From contig OZ005605.1 in assembly GCA_963930655.1 (NCBI GenBank), positions 21,583,501 to 21,647,500 on the forward strand: a DNA stretch of 64,000 bases, written 5' to 3'. A program made the translations under genes and the position numbers. The notes beneath the pieces are model-generated. The model made no database searches, was not told where the DNA came from, and saw nothing but the letters and a program-made list of their open reading frames with translations. Positions 43,081-54,962 of this stretch are shown in pieces. The first letter of the stretch is position 1. Every line of letters starts with the position of its first letter. The DNA comes from Myrica gale. Taxonomy: Eukaryota; Streptophyta; Magnoliopsida; Fagales; Myricaceae.

Positions 43081-44169
43081 TGTCTTTATTTTGTATCCTC
43101 CTTCTACAAGAGATTTGCCCTTATGCCAATTAAAAGTCTATATATGCTTAGCAGAACAAAGGGCATCCTTATTTAATTAGGAAGCCCTTAATACACCTAG
43201 TTAATCTCCTTTTGGTGTCTATGGTGAGGAAATTTTAACGGGGCCTAATCAAGATTCCCAAGCTAATTAATTGCCTTGCTAAAATTGGACCAAAGGTCCA
43301 TAAGTTCTCAGTTTCAAATTATAAGTGCCACAACAGTAAAAAATGGTATGATAGAACTAGGAGGCAACATGCAGTACCATTCAATTAATTCCATGCAAAA
43401 TTGCACACGAGTTGAACAAGGGAACATGAGAGACAAAGTAAAAGAAACCCAAAAAAAAGGGAAACATTAGGACAAGGAGGTTTTTCATGGGCCAGTATGA
43501 TTGCAAACAATCAAATCTACGTTTTTGCCTGTCTTAATCTGTCTGCCGTATTGGGTTTGGCTCCTTATAAAGCCAGATCACCCTCGAGGCCCAAGATGTA
43601 TTTGGACCAGATTTCGTAAGATTGAGGTTCATCTGATTTTTAATTTCTTTTTTCTAAATGACGAGGTTCAGCCCAAACATTCTAGAGACCGACCAAGTTG
43701 GTTCAGTCTTCAGTTTCAAGGATCAATAAACCGAAGACCGAACCGATCGACCCTTAATATATTTCAGTTACGAACTGCAAACAAACGTAGAATGCATATT
43801 TTGATTGAGATGCATGTTTTTACCTATGGATTTGTGGGCTGAGTTTAAGGTCCGAAATAAAAAATAATAATAGGGGCCGAAGGGCACTCAGTCGGTGTCA
43901 ATTTGGGATGTAACGAAATTGGCTGTAGTCGGTTGGCCGCTCGAAAACACCCTCAAACCAAACAGGTTTGCACTCCTCAAGCCTACACCATTCGCTATTG
44001 TGTTAATTATCTAATAATGTGTACTTTACAATATTCAAAACATATTACGTCTTTTTAATTTTAAATTTAATCATTCAATTTAAAAAATAAAATTAAAGAG
44101 GATTTCAATCCGTTACACTCTGAATTGCTCAATGGCAAAACACACAACTAATGGGAAAGGATTGTCTCC

Positions 44170-44357
44170 ATCCAAAGACCCAAAGGGAGGGTTGGGATGG
44201 CCTTTGGAGGCAACCCAATGATCGGGATTGTGTGACCAGTCACTGTTCGGAGGGGTGTGGGTCCCGGGCGGGACCCACACCCCTCCCTTGGTTGGGCAAT
44301 CCTGACCATTGGATTGCCTCCAAAGACAATACCGACCCTCCCTTTGGGTCTTTGGAT
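44170..44357. repeat. GC-rich foldback element, about 188 bp
   Basis: Almost perfect arms: ATCCAAAGACCCAAAGGGAG pairs with CTCCCTTTGGGTCTTTGGAT, and GCCTTTGGAGGCAACCCAAT with ATTGGATTGCCTCCAAAGAC. The centre is GGGTCCCGGGCGGGACCC. The same centre occurs at 54403-54468. Non-coding; probably a MITE. Confidence 0.8.
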
Positions 44358-45203
44358 GACTCAAAACTAATACTATGGGAAACGTACACCTACTTACAAA
44401 GCCCAACAGCTCCTAAAACTATATCATAAAATATCTTTAGTGGAAATTATATACGCCATCTACCACTACAATCCATATGGACCACGCTTATTTAAATATA
44501 GAACCGTAACTCCAACACCGTTAATTAGTGGGGCGGAAGTGGAAGTTTCCCTGTGTGATTGAGACCCCAACGTTGGACCTCGAAAGTTGCAAATCAATCA
44601 AAATCATCTGGCGATTAGTAGCCAATAGAAAACAATTAATATCTCTAAACTTAGCAGAGCCAGGTGGCGGCGGCATCCTTCTTCCCCTCCCCAAAAGGAA
44701 AGTGGTTATGGAAAACATGACATCTGTGCCGTCTATCTCCCTCATATGAAAAATCCAACACCTAATCATCTCAGATATTCTTGCATTTTTACACAGATTT
44801 TACTCTGGGTGCCGGCCCACTAGATTGGACCACAGCATTAATGAGCCTTTGAACGTGGCCGGAAGGAGTTCAAATCGGCTACCTAATGCACCCACGCCCG
44901 TCGCCCACTTCTTTGACTTTTTATTCATTAGTAGCTACCTGATATCATTGTTTATTACTTATTAGGACGACCTAGAAAAAAATATTACTTATTAGGACGA
45001 CGATTTATTGAACAGGCGGTCGAGATTCCCTAATTGTTCATGACATGGTCCTAGCCCGTTCACGAGTCTTCCAAGTGGGATCCAAGCGCCATCAATCATG
45101 TGCGTATGCGTACACGACATCCTTCCCCTGGCATTTTTTTTAATTAGCCTGGCATTTAACACGTCTCCGTCGCTCCGTGGGACGCACGCAGCCTTATCTA
45201 TTT

Positions 45204-45436
45204 GGGATGAATGCAAAATTAGTCTTTCTGCTATATGTAAAAATTATTTTAATCCCTGTGATATGAAAAATATCGATTTAGTTCCTGTGATTCTATTTTT
45301 GTTTCTTATTGGTCCTCCATTAGGGACTGATTTTATCACTTTCTGAAATCACAGAGACTAAATTGATGTTTTTCATATCACACGGACTAAATCAATTTTT
45401 GCTTATAGCACAGGGACCAATTCTGCATTTATCCCT
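45204..45436. repeat. Foldback element, about 233 bp
   Basis: The left end GGGATGAATGCAAAATTAGT pairs with the right end CCAATTCTGCATTTATCCC. Inner arms carry AATCCCTGTGATATGAAAAA against TTTTTCATATCACACGGACT. Same theme ('dagtccctgt' modules in a hairpin) as the element at 57-470. Only its right part recurs in the downstream duplicate. Confidence 0.75.
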
Positions 45437-45719
45437 ATCTATTTATCTATTTGTTCATTTCACCTATTTTTGAAATAAAATTACTTGGATTAAAAAAAAT
45501 GACGTGCCAATTGTTCCATTGAAAATCGGTAACGTCTTGACTCTTGGGAGTTTTAACGATTTGGGAAAAAAATCCTTTGAATTTGAAGAAAATTTGAATG
45601 TAATATGAATATTTAGTTAGTTTAGAGTTTTTATTGGTGTTCGTAAAAAAAGGTGATAAAATTTTTATAGATATTTGATTGTAAATTATTTTTATTAAAA
45701 TTTATAAGAAATGGCAAAC
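45281..45719 (+). repeat. Segmental duplication, copy 1 (439 bp)
   Basis: Nearly identical to 46186-46625 in the same orientation. I count about five substitutions and one single-base length change. Starts inside the left arm of the foldback element at 45204 and ends at AGAAATGGCAAAC. Confidence 0.9.
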
Positions 45720-46185
45720 CAGAGGCGGAGCCAGGGGGTGCGGGTGGGGGCGACCGCCCCCACTGGCTCCAAAACTCTGTTAAATTTTTTTTTTTTAGAG
45801 ATTTTAAGATGCATCTCTGCCCCCACTGGCCCAGCCGCCCAGGCCTGCCCACAGGGCCAGTGGGGGCGGGACCAGGCCAGCTTACGACTTACGAAATGGC
45901 TTAGCTTTGTACAGACGAGTATATTAATATACGTATTGGGAATTTACAACAACCTTCAACCTGCAGAACACATTTATTGTCCGTCTGCTTTGTACAAATG
46001 AGCAGTTTGGTAGAGTTGGGATTAAACGCAATTTCACTCCCATGACTCCACAGAAGACTACAGGGAAACGTACGAGGTCGGTTCCTGGTAAATTCACATA
46101 CAGGAATAGTAACCCCTTTGTGAGGAAGTTGCGACGACTGCGTATATGGAAGAAGACGTTTTCCACTGGGTCCTTGAAAGACGAG

Positions 46186-46625
46186 GTTCCTGTGATTCTA
46201 TTTTCGTTTGTTATTGGTCCTCCATTAGGGACTGATTTTATCACTTTCTGAAATTACAGAGACTAAATTGATGTTTTTCATATCACACGGACTAAATCAA
46301 TTTTTGCTTATAGCACAGGGACCAATTCTGCATTTATCCCTATCTATTTATCTATTTGTTCATTTCACCTATTTTTGAAATAAAATTACTTGGATTAAAA
46401 AAAATGACGTGCCAATTGTTCCATTGAAAATCGGTAACGTCTTGACTCTTGGGAGTTTTAATGATTTGGGAAAAAAATCCTTTGAATTTGAAGAAAATTT
46501 GAATGTAATATGAATATTTAGTTAGTTTAGAGTTTTTATTGGTGTTTGTAAAAAAAAGGTGATAAAATTTTTATAGATATTTGATTGTAAATTATTTTTA
46601 TTAAAATTTATAAGAAATGGCAAAC
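46186..46625 (+). repeat. Segmental duplication, copy 2 (440 bp)
   Basis: Second copy of 45281-45719, 905-906 bp downstream. The spacer (45720-46185) is different DNA, beginning with a GC-rich GGCGGAGCCAGGGGG palindromic block. Confidence 0.9.
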
Positions 46626-47130
46626 AAAGACGATTTGATGAAATCTTTTAATAAAAAAAATATTGGAGATGCGTGGAAAACATATAGAGAAGTTTTTATA
46701 AAGTTTTTTTTTAAAGAAAAGAAAAAGTGTTTAAAATTTATATTAAATTTTATGAGATTTTATATTATTCAATTCCAGCATCCAACTACCCACAAGCACC
46801 TACTGCACTTTGCACACGTTTGGGATTGAGCCCCTCCTAACATCAAAGAGCAAAACACCCAATACTAATTATATATCGTGGTGCAAATGAGGCGGTGTAC
46901 TCCCTTACTCGTTGGGTCGCTGCTGAGTTCAACTCTGGTGATAATCTCTGTAGTTGTGAGCATTTTTGTGATTTACCTTGTGTTTATGCGGGGTCTGACC
47001 CGTCCTAATGTTTTCTAGGTTGAAGTTTCTTTATGAATAAGATGAGGTTTTGATTTAAAAAAAAAACAAAGGTGATGTTCGGTTTGTGAGAAAAATTAGG
47101 ATTCGAATCCTCAAACATCACGTTCGGCAA

Positions 47131-47270
47131 ACTTACATTTATTCGAGGATGTTGACTTGCTGACAACCTGTAGCTTGTCCTGCGTGAGTAAGAGTTTTGT
47201 ACTTACATTTATTCGAGGATGTTGACCTGCTGACAACTTGTAGCTTGTCCTGCGTGAGTAAGAGTTTTGT
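47131..47270 (+). repeat. Tandem duplication, two copies of 70 bp
   Basis: Each copy starts ACTTACATTTATTCGAGGAT and ends GTGAGTAAGAGTTTTGT. The two differ at only two positions, so the duplication is recent. Non-coding. Confidence 0.92.
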
Positions 47271-49484
47271 TTAATGCAAAAGTTGAGTCAGGCGGCAAGT
47301 TTCGTGATGTTCGTTTGTCGTTTTCTTACTTTTTTTTAATATTCAATTTTTAATAAAAAATAAAAAATAAAAATATTAAAAAAATAACTTCAAACATCAT
47401 CACTATTTTTTTTACACATTATCAATCTCTACATAAACATCAAAACAACTCTAACATTACCTAAACATTTTCAAAAGACTCCAAATCTAACAAAAATTCT
47501 GAAATCGAACATAACCCTAGTTGTCAAAAATTATCTTTGGATAGCTTAAATTTTCTAGGTTCACTCACCACTAAGGTTTCAAGCGAACAAAAATTACAAC
47601 TTTAATGGCGATGAACCGTTTGATGCGTCGAGTTATAACGTCGTCTTAAACAGTATAATAGCAACATCAGGCAAAGGTGGTCTGTAGCTCGTATTACAAG
47701 TTATTCTCCCCATTTAGTCAGAGAAGCTGATGATGATGAGTTACTTTGAATTATTCGCTCTTCCCAAGTTTTCATTTTTATATGATTTATCTTTATCACA
47801 ATCAAAGGAAAATTCGGAAAGAAGAGAACAAAGTTGATTACACAACTTTTCCTCTCTCTGTTTCACAACTGAAGCTGTACAAGTGGCGACTGTGGCGTCA
47901 CTCTTATTGCAGCTTCCTTTCCCCGCGCTTCTCTGTGTCAATCTCGCCCTATCTGTCCCTCAGTCGCTCGTCTCCATTTTTGTGCTTTTATTGGGCTGCT
48001 TTGTTCTCAATTTCTGCCTCTGATGTCGGTTGTACGTTACAACTTACCACTTTTGAGGGGGCTTTGGAAATCGTAGGTTTGTCTGCTTTGTAATTCAGGT
48101 GCCGTTTTTTTTTTTCAGGTTCTTCTTCTTGTTTTTTATATTTATGATGCAAATTTCTCTCCTTTTGAGTGCAGAAGATCGAAAAACTTCGTATGATATT
48201 CATCTAGGCAGCACCACAGTAGAGAATGCGTGAGCTTAGTTGATTACACAAACTTCAGGTATCTGTTACTGTTAGGTTAAGCAATTCTTACTTTGGGATC
48301 ACTTTGATGCTTGTTTGGAATAATAACCATGAAGCTAGAATATGGGTAGGAGTTCCATGTGTTTGTATGCAGAGACGAAGCTGGAAATCTTAGGGGGCCC
48401 AAAATGTGGTTTTGATGCTAGAATAGAGTGTCGGGGAAATAGCTCGTAAGAAACTTCCAAAGGCCCCAATACAAATTTTGGTATTTTCCTACCTTTGGGG
48501 CGGAGGACGGACCTAGGGGGTCAAGGGGCGGCCAGGGCCACTCCTTGACCCCCTGGGTCCGTCCCTGCTTGTATGCATCAAATATCCAAGTGCTCAAATT
48601 TCTTGTGCATCCATGACTCCAGACAGAATAGAGATTATTCTGTAGGCTAAAACAAAAGGCAATTTGCGAGAAGGGAAAGAGAGAATTTCGACCCCAAAGA
48701 ATTCAGAAACACCCTGGATTCAATAAAATTCGTAATAATCAGGAATGAATCAAAACAACCCACAAGTCGGGTTAAAATAGCTGAAAAATCGACCTTAATA
48801 GAATTTTGCCAAAAATAGCAAAACCCTAAAAATCTTACCAAAACGAAATACGGAAAGAATTAAAGTGATTGCCAAAAATCTAGCCCAAATCGGGTTTAGA
48901 ATTATTTCCTAATTGACAAAAAGGAAATTACCATAAATAGCAAAAATTAACTAAAAATAGAGATTCAAAAAATAAATCAGCGGATTTGGAGCTCGAAATG
49001 ATGTGCATTGAGCGTAGCTTGGTGGCTATGACGTGCGCGCCAAAAAGAGCTTTCCGAATTGGGGTCACGGACGCGAATCAGACACCTGTAGCCAAAGTTA
49101 TGGCCAAAATACCGACACGTGCACGGAAACTGCCCCAATTAGGCTAAATCACGATTTCTTGCCATTTTTGCGCTGATCCTCCCACTCCAGGTAATTCAAC
49201 GCCATCAATGAGCAATCCGACAGCTCTGCATCATCTTGGTCGGATCCCCCCTGCATCAATCCGTGTGTGTTGACTTTGCACAGGAGTTTCTAGAGAGATT
49301 TGATCTTAAGAGTTTAAAGTTGTGCTAGTGATTCTTTTCACCTGTTTTAGTAGTTGTTCTATTTTTCTTCCCTCTCATTATGTGGTGGATGGCATCATCA
49401 ATTCTCAGGTAAGCTATACTGAAAGATTGTTTCATTCATCTTGAGAAGACAAGTTACTAGAGGAAACCTGCCCTGGCTCTAATC

Positions 49485-52400
49485 ATGACTGCTAATTCCC
49501 TTGTTCCACTTACTGAACAGAGAGAAAAACTGATTCTCCTCACTGAGGTAACTTTTTGAAGCTGCATTTACTTCTGATCATTCCTTTTTTTTTCCCCCAT
49601 TTTGAAGCTTTCTCTGACATCATTTATAATATCTGGCTCCCAAAAATGTGGTGCTTTCAGGTTGGTAACTTAGAAAAGCAGTTGTGGGCATTGATTTACA
49701 CCAAAAATCTGTTGCACTCTGATGTCCAAGACTTGTACTGCAAAGTGCGTTCTAGTTATGAGAAAATCATACTAGATGATCATGAACTCGTGGAACTTCA
49801 AGATGTTGAATATTGCTTGTGGAAACTTCACTATAAGCACATTGATGAGTTTCGTAAGATCATAAAGAAAAGTTCTGCTAATGGAGACAGCACAAAATTG
49901 ATAATGACACAAAATGCTGCTAATGTGCAGAGAAGTGATGATAGATATGTAGCAGCATTTAAGTCCTTTCTCTCTGAAGCAACTGAATTTTATGAAAATT
50001 TGATTGTGAAAGTGAAAAGTTGCTATAGCCTCCCTGAAGACTCCTCTTATAGAAGACACGACATATCTATTTCTGTCGAACCAAAAAAGAGGCAGAAATG
50101 CCAATTTTTATGCCATCGGTTTTTAGTTTGTCTTGGTGATCTTGCTAGATACCGAGAACAAAATGAAAATGCAGATGTTCAAAACCATAACTGGTCGGTT
50201 GCAGCCTCCCACTACCTAGAAGCAACAATGGTCTGGCCAGATAGTGGAAACCCCCAGAATCAGGTAGTCCTATTATTCTGTTACCATCAAATCACTTTAA
50301 TTATCTTGAGCTCTGTCCTCTCTCTTGTGGTAGTCATCGTGGTTTTCACTTGTGTAACCAACTCTGATCATTGCGTAGTTGGCAGTATTGGCTACATATG
50401 TGGGTGATGAGTTCCTTGCTTTGTATCACTGTGTAAGGAGTTTGGCTGTTAAAGAACCTTTCCCTGATGCCTGGGATAACCTAATTTTACTCTTTGAGAG
50501 GGTAAGACTCAATATATATTTTCCCATCTGTGGTGTATAATTTTTATCCTCTGCTGATTCACTCTGCATGTGATATTTACACCTTCGCTTCTCAAGGCTT
50601 CCTTTGATCTTGCAGAACAAGTCATCTCATTTGCCTTCACTTCATAGAGAGCTCCATTTTGATTTCTTAAAACCATCTGAAAGAAGCAATGTCCAGGACA
50701 ATCCACAGGCAAGTGATGATTCCTCAAATCGCAATATGTTGAAAACTGAACACAGTTGCTCCGTGGAAACAGACATATGGTCTCTTCTCATCAGAACTAT
50801 GAGTTTCTTTTTCATACAATCCAGGTACGCCTACTTGATTGGCTCTATTTGATAGTGTAGTTTTTAGTTTTCACTTCAATTAAGGCGTGTATTTAAAATT
50901 TACTTGACATTAACTTGGTCAAATTTGAGTTGTCAACCTGTGGTTCGTTACATTTATCCCGAGATTACATTCTTCAAAAACCACGTCAGTTGTAAATCTC
51001 CAAAATTTGTATTTGGAGATCACTTGCCTAGAAAAGCACAGAGATAAAATAATGACCTCCTTACAATCTGAACGCATAATGTTCACGAACTAAAAGAAAA
51101 TAGAATTAGATTTCATGTGGATAAAACAAACTCAACTGGACCCACAAGTGGGTTGCCTATTCAGTTTGTACCTGACCTCGTTATGTTTTCTGCTGCTTTT
51201 TCAATGCGACACAGTTTGGAGGAATTCCCTTGTGCCTTTGCATCTGCTATGAGAGAGTTGGATGCTTTGTTGGCACTAGATGATCCAAAACTAAATGCTG
51301 CATTGGAATCCTACTACTGTTTGGATTCAGCTAGAACAGGCCCTTTTCGAGCTCTCCAGGTTGCTTCTATTCTTATCTTTATCTTGGAGAACCTAATTCA
51401 TCGTCCACAAGAAAGGTCAATAGATAAAAATGATATGGAACAGCTTGTCTGGACACAATTTGCAATAACTGCCACATTCATTTTCATGGGACGCCTCGTG
51501 GATAGATGTCTGAAGGCTAGTCAATTGGATCTTTTCCCCCTTTTACCAGCTGTTCTTGTATTTGTGGAGTGGTTGGTGGGCATGCTTGATGAAGTAAAAA
51601 CATATGAGGTTGATGAAAAATGTAGAAGCGCCATGTATTATTTTTTTGGTGTGTTTATTGGACTTTTAAAGCAGTTCAATGCGAAAAGAGGTGAAGCCAT
51701 GTCTTCAGATCGTACTTCTCTGTGGGAAGACTATGAATTGAGAGGCTTTGCACCTGTAGCAATTGCACATGTGTCTTTAGACTTTTCAACTCCTTGCAAA
51801 CACAGAGACAGTTTTCGAAGTGGAGCTGAATCCCGTGCTTGCCGCATCATTAATGCTGCTATCAGGATTGCAGAAAGATCAAATGATTATGGGAAGTGGA
51901 TCTTGTATAATAAAGCAGGAAGAAATTTCTATGTGGGAGAGTCAAATGAAGTTCCTGAGGGGAAAGAATCAGAAAAACCAGAGTCTTACAATTCTGATCT
52001 TACAGTCAAAGAGCCCAACCTGCATATTTATCTAGCCACAAAAGAGTGCGAGGAAGAGATCCTGAAGGCAAATCGAAGTATCTCTGGTGTGAATGGTAAA
52101 TCCATTGCCCCAGAAGAGGAAGAAGTCATTCTTTTCAAACCTCTAACAAGATATAACTCAGCGCCTTTCTACACTTCTATTGCCATTAACAGTCACATGT
52201 CTCCCAAAGATTCAGGGGATGAAAATATACCTTCTGATGAATGCTTGCCCCGAGCTACTTCACTACTTATTGCACAAAACCAGGGCCACAGTGATTCTTT
52301 AGCTTTCCGTGCTGACATCACAAATTTCATGCAGCACAACTCATCCAAGCATCAGGAGGCTCACATGAAGGAGACATTAGCACACCCCTTGTTAGAAATC

Positions 52401-53261
52401 CCCATCTCTGCTGGGCCTCCCTCACTCAATGCGTGGGTTCTCAATAGTGGAAGTTTGAGCAATGAAAGAGAGAAAGGAACAGGTAATGCTAGTAAATATA
52501 GCTTGAAGCCCATTGAGGAAATGGCTTCTACATCCTTGGCCGGTCTTTCCATTAGCAAGAATGAGGATTCTGCCATTACTTCTGAGCATGAATATCCAAC
52601 TACCAATTACTCATCCCCTAGGTACTTGCCTCCTGCGCCTTCTGCTCCTTTACTGCCTGATGATGCTGCCTGGTTTAGCGGGATTCAATCAGGTTCTGCT
52701 GACAGCAGAACCTCTGGGGGCATTGGCGAAGCAAACAACTTTAATGGTGCATCACAGATGACAAGCACTTCTGATTGGATTGCTACTCATGGGCCTCCTG
52801 ATTATGGTCCTAGTGCCCGGGGTTTCATGGATAATTATCCACCTCGTCGAATGACTTCTTCTGAATGGCTTCGTCAGTACAGAGAAAATCACAATATTGA
52901 GCAGGCCAATAGTTGGGTAAGGCCGGGTCATTGTTATGCTCCCAGGAACGTTGGAAACTTCCAAGACCGTGAAGCTTCCAAGTTTGGTGTTTTTGATCTG
53001 TGGGGAAACCCTATGACCTATATTCCGAGTGTATATATGGAGAGCCCACCGTTACATCAGGCTTTTCCTCCTTATTACGGTGCAGAAGAAGACAGAAGGG
53101 ATAAGCTCTTTTATGCTTATCAAAGACCAAGCCCCGTAGGGTATGATCCTGTGACAAATCTCAGGATTGAGCCACAGCCACTTTTGCAGTATCTTAAAGA
53201 GAAAGAATGGCTACTCCAGCAAGATCCTGCCCTGAGAGGTCCTGCATATATGGGAAATTGA
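49485..53261 (+). CDS. SMG7-like protein (EST1 family, nonsense-mediated decay related)
   Basis: Five exons: 49485-49547, 49661-50263, 50379-50501, 50616-50824 and 51215-53261. All borders are GT-AG and the joined frame is 1,014 residues. The N-terminal half carries the EST1/SMG7 14-3-3-like helical domain: LEKQLWALIYTKNLLHSDVQ near residue 25, then FLVCLGDLARYREQ and WSVAASHYLEA. The EST1 central domain follows, including VLATYVGDEFLALYHCVRSL and PFPDAWDNLILLFERN. The C-terminal half is low-complexity and Ser/Pro-rich, with EWLRQYREN and a final YLKEKEWLLQQDP that is typical of plant SMG7 proteins. SMG7 binds phosphorylated UPF1 and promotes decay of premature-stop mRNAs; plant SMG7 also acts in meiotic exit. 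Similarity is closer to the SMG7L branch, but the branch was not tested. Exon 1 start is the first ATG giving a continuous splice model. Confidence 0.92.
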
Positions 53262-54962
53262 AACAAAACTCGATGCGAAACTTTTCATATCCGCAGTCCA
53301 CTTGGCTGTGTGCCTTTCTTTGCGTCTTCGTCTTCGTCTTCGTCTTCATCTAAATTCTAACATATAAAGGATCCGACAGAGTTCGTAATGCCTGGTTGAA
53401 ACAGTTCACATATCCGTCATGTATATATATGTTCATAGATGTTTTAGTCCGCCTCTGAAGAAGGTTTAAAGAAAGACTGGGAAGTGTAAAATAATTTCTG
53501 CTGTCCACAAAATCAAATGAGATACGGAACTTTTCTTGAAGTTTCCAATGGTTATGAAACGTTAAGAAGAAAGATAATCGTTCCTATCAGAAGAAAATAG
53601 GTTGACTGCGTGTTGCTTGGTAACAAAATTCATGTCATGCGCGTCCAACCTTCAGATACAAAGAAAGATGGCAGTGCAGGTTTGTTCCAATCAATTATGT
53701 TGGCGAGGATACTACTAAGCCAAGCTTCGAAGTCTAATATCACACGGGTTAGTTGATATCCCTGAGTCAAGTCAACCCTAAATCTAAAAGCCAATCTGGG
53801 CTTAAGGTTTTGAAGAAAGGAAATCTGCATGTTATTTCTCGTTACATGTGCAATCAATGTGTCTAACGGTGGTTTACAATAGTCTAGGACAGTTATCGAG
53901 TCCTAAATTCTGCTCTTCGACCCTTTGGGTTTGAGCCTATTATTTTCCCGTGTAATAGTATTGTTTTCCATCATAATAGTATTAGTTTCTTTTTTTAACC
54001 ACTGTTTCAATGCCCTGTCTTTTTTTGCGGATAATAATAAGAGACTGAATGTTTGATCAATCACTGCACCTTGTGCGAAACCCGGAGATGAATATATATG
54101 ACTTACATTTGCAGATAATGATTGTTTGTAACCTTTTGGTTTGGCTTCGCAAAGGATGATGGGATCTATATATATATATCAAACACATCAAACTCGAACA
54201 AATATAACCCAGTAGGGAAGAGCACTAATTAGACGGACAGTGTGATGGTAAATCTCAAATAATCGAACTGGTCCTATAACTCGAGTAACAGTCAAGATCA
54301 ATAGGATTCAAACTGGTGCCTACCAATGAAAGTTTGTAGTTAAGGTTGTTTAGATTGGGACGGGGTTGGCTGCAGTTCGGGTGACCGAACTGTAGCAAAT
54401 CCCGCTGTAGTTTGTGAGAGCCCGGTGTGGGTCCCGGGCGGGACCCACATGGGACTCACAAACTGCAACAGAGCCGCGCTCGTTTAAATCGGGTTCGGGG
54501 TTGGGTTTCCACCAATCCGACCCCAAATCCGGCAATCGGTGTTACGAGTCTGCAATCCAACTTTACAAAAAGTTAAAACCATCATATCTTGAATATACTT
54601 AAAAAGTGAGTAAAACAATGTCGTTTCATTAAGGGCATAAAAGAATTAAAAAAGTCATGTTAAAGGTCCAAACCTAATTTATCATGAATTCATATTTCAA
54701 AACCTGAACCTCACGTAACCTGACCCATTCGGATTGAGTCGGTTGATTCCAGATCTGCCAATTTTTACCCATTCCTATTTGTAGTTCTGGCGTATTCTAA
54801 TCGTAGATATGGGCCTCTAGTTGGCCCAGACAGTTGAACCAGCCGATCCATCAGGCAACCATCTTTAAGTTATATGCCTAAAACGACAACTAAAGCGGTT
54901 CTCCCTTCCATCTTCTCTCTCTAGTTTCGGAAACTGAGAAATTCCAGATCTCAATCGCACAA
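53262..54962. other. SMG7-like 3' region and intergenic DNA before the VMA21-like gene
   Basis: A CTTCGT hexamer repeat (about 53323-53348) lies in the likely 3' untranslated region. No gene recognised. A foldback core is at 54403-54468. Confidence 0.5.
54403..54468. repeat. Foldback core with the same centre as the element at 44170
   Basis: CTGTAGTTTGTGAG pairs with CTCACAAACTGCAACAG around the centre GGGTCCCGGGCGGGACCC. Longer, weaker pairing may extend to about 54348-54498 (TTTAGATTGGG against the complement of CGTTTAAATCG). Confidence 0.65.

Larger units (their letters stand above)
43081..49484. other. Intergenic between the RALF and SMG7-like genes
   Basis: No gene recognised. It holds the foldback elements at 44170 and 45204, the 439-bp duplication (45281/46186), and the 70-bp tandem repeat at 47131. 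It also holds short GC-rich palindromes at 45725-45765 and 48509-48570 (GGACGGACC against GGTCCGTCC). Sequence at about 47820-48258 (CT-rich, then CTTCAG|GTATC) could be a spliced 5' untranslated exon of the SMG7-like gene, but this is a guess. Confidence 0.4.

Noticed and set aside
44113-44429. Overlapping frames on both strands
   Set aside because: They are the two arms of the foldback element at 44170-44357 read in opposite directions.
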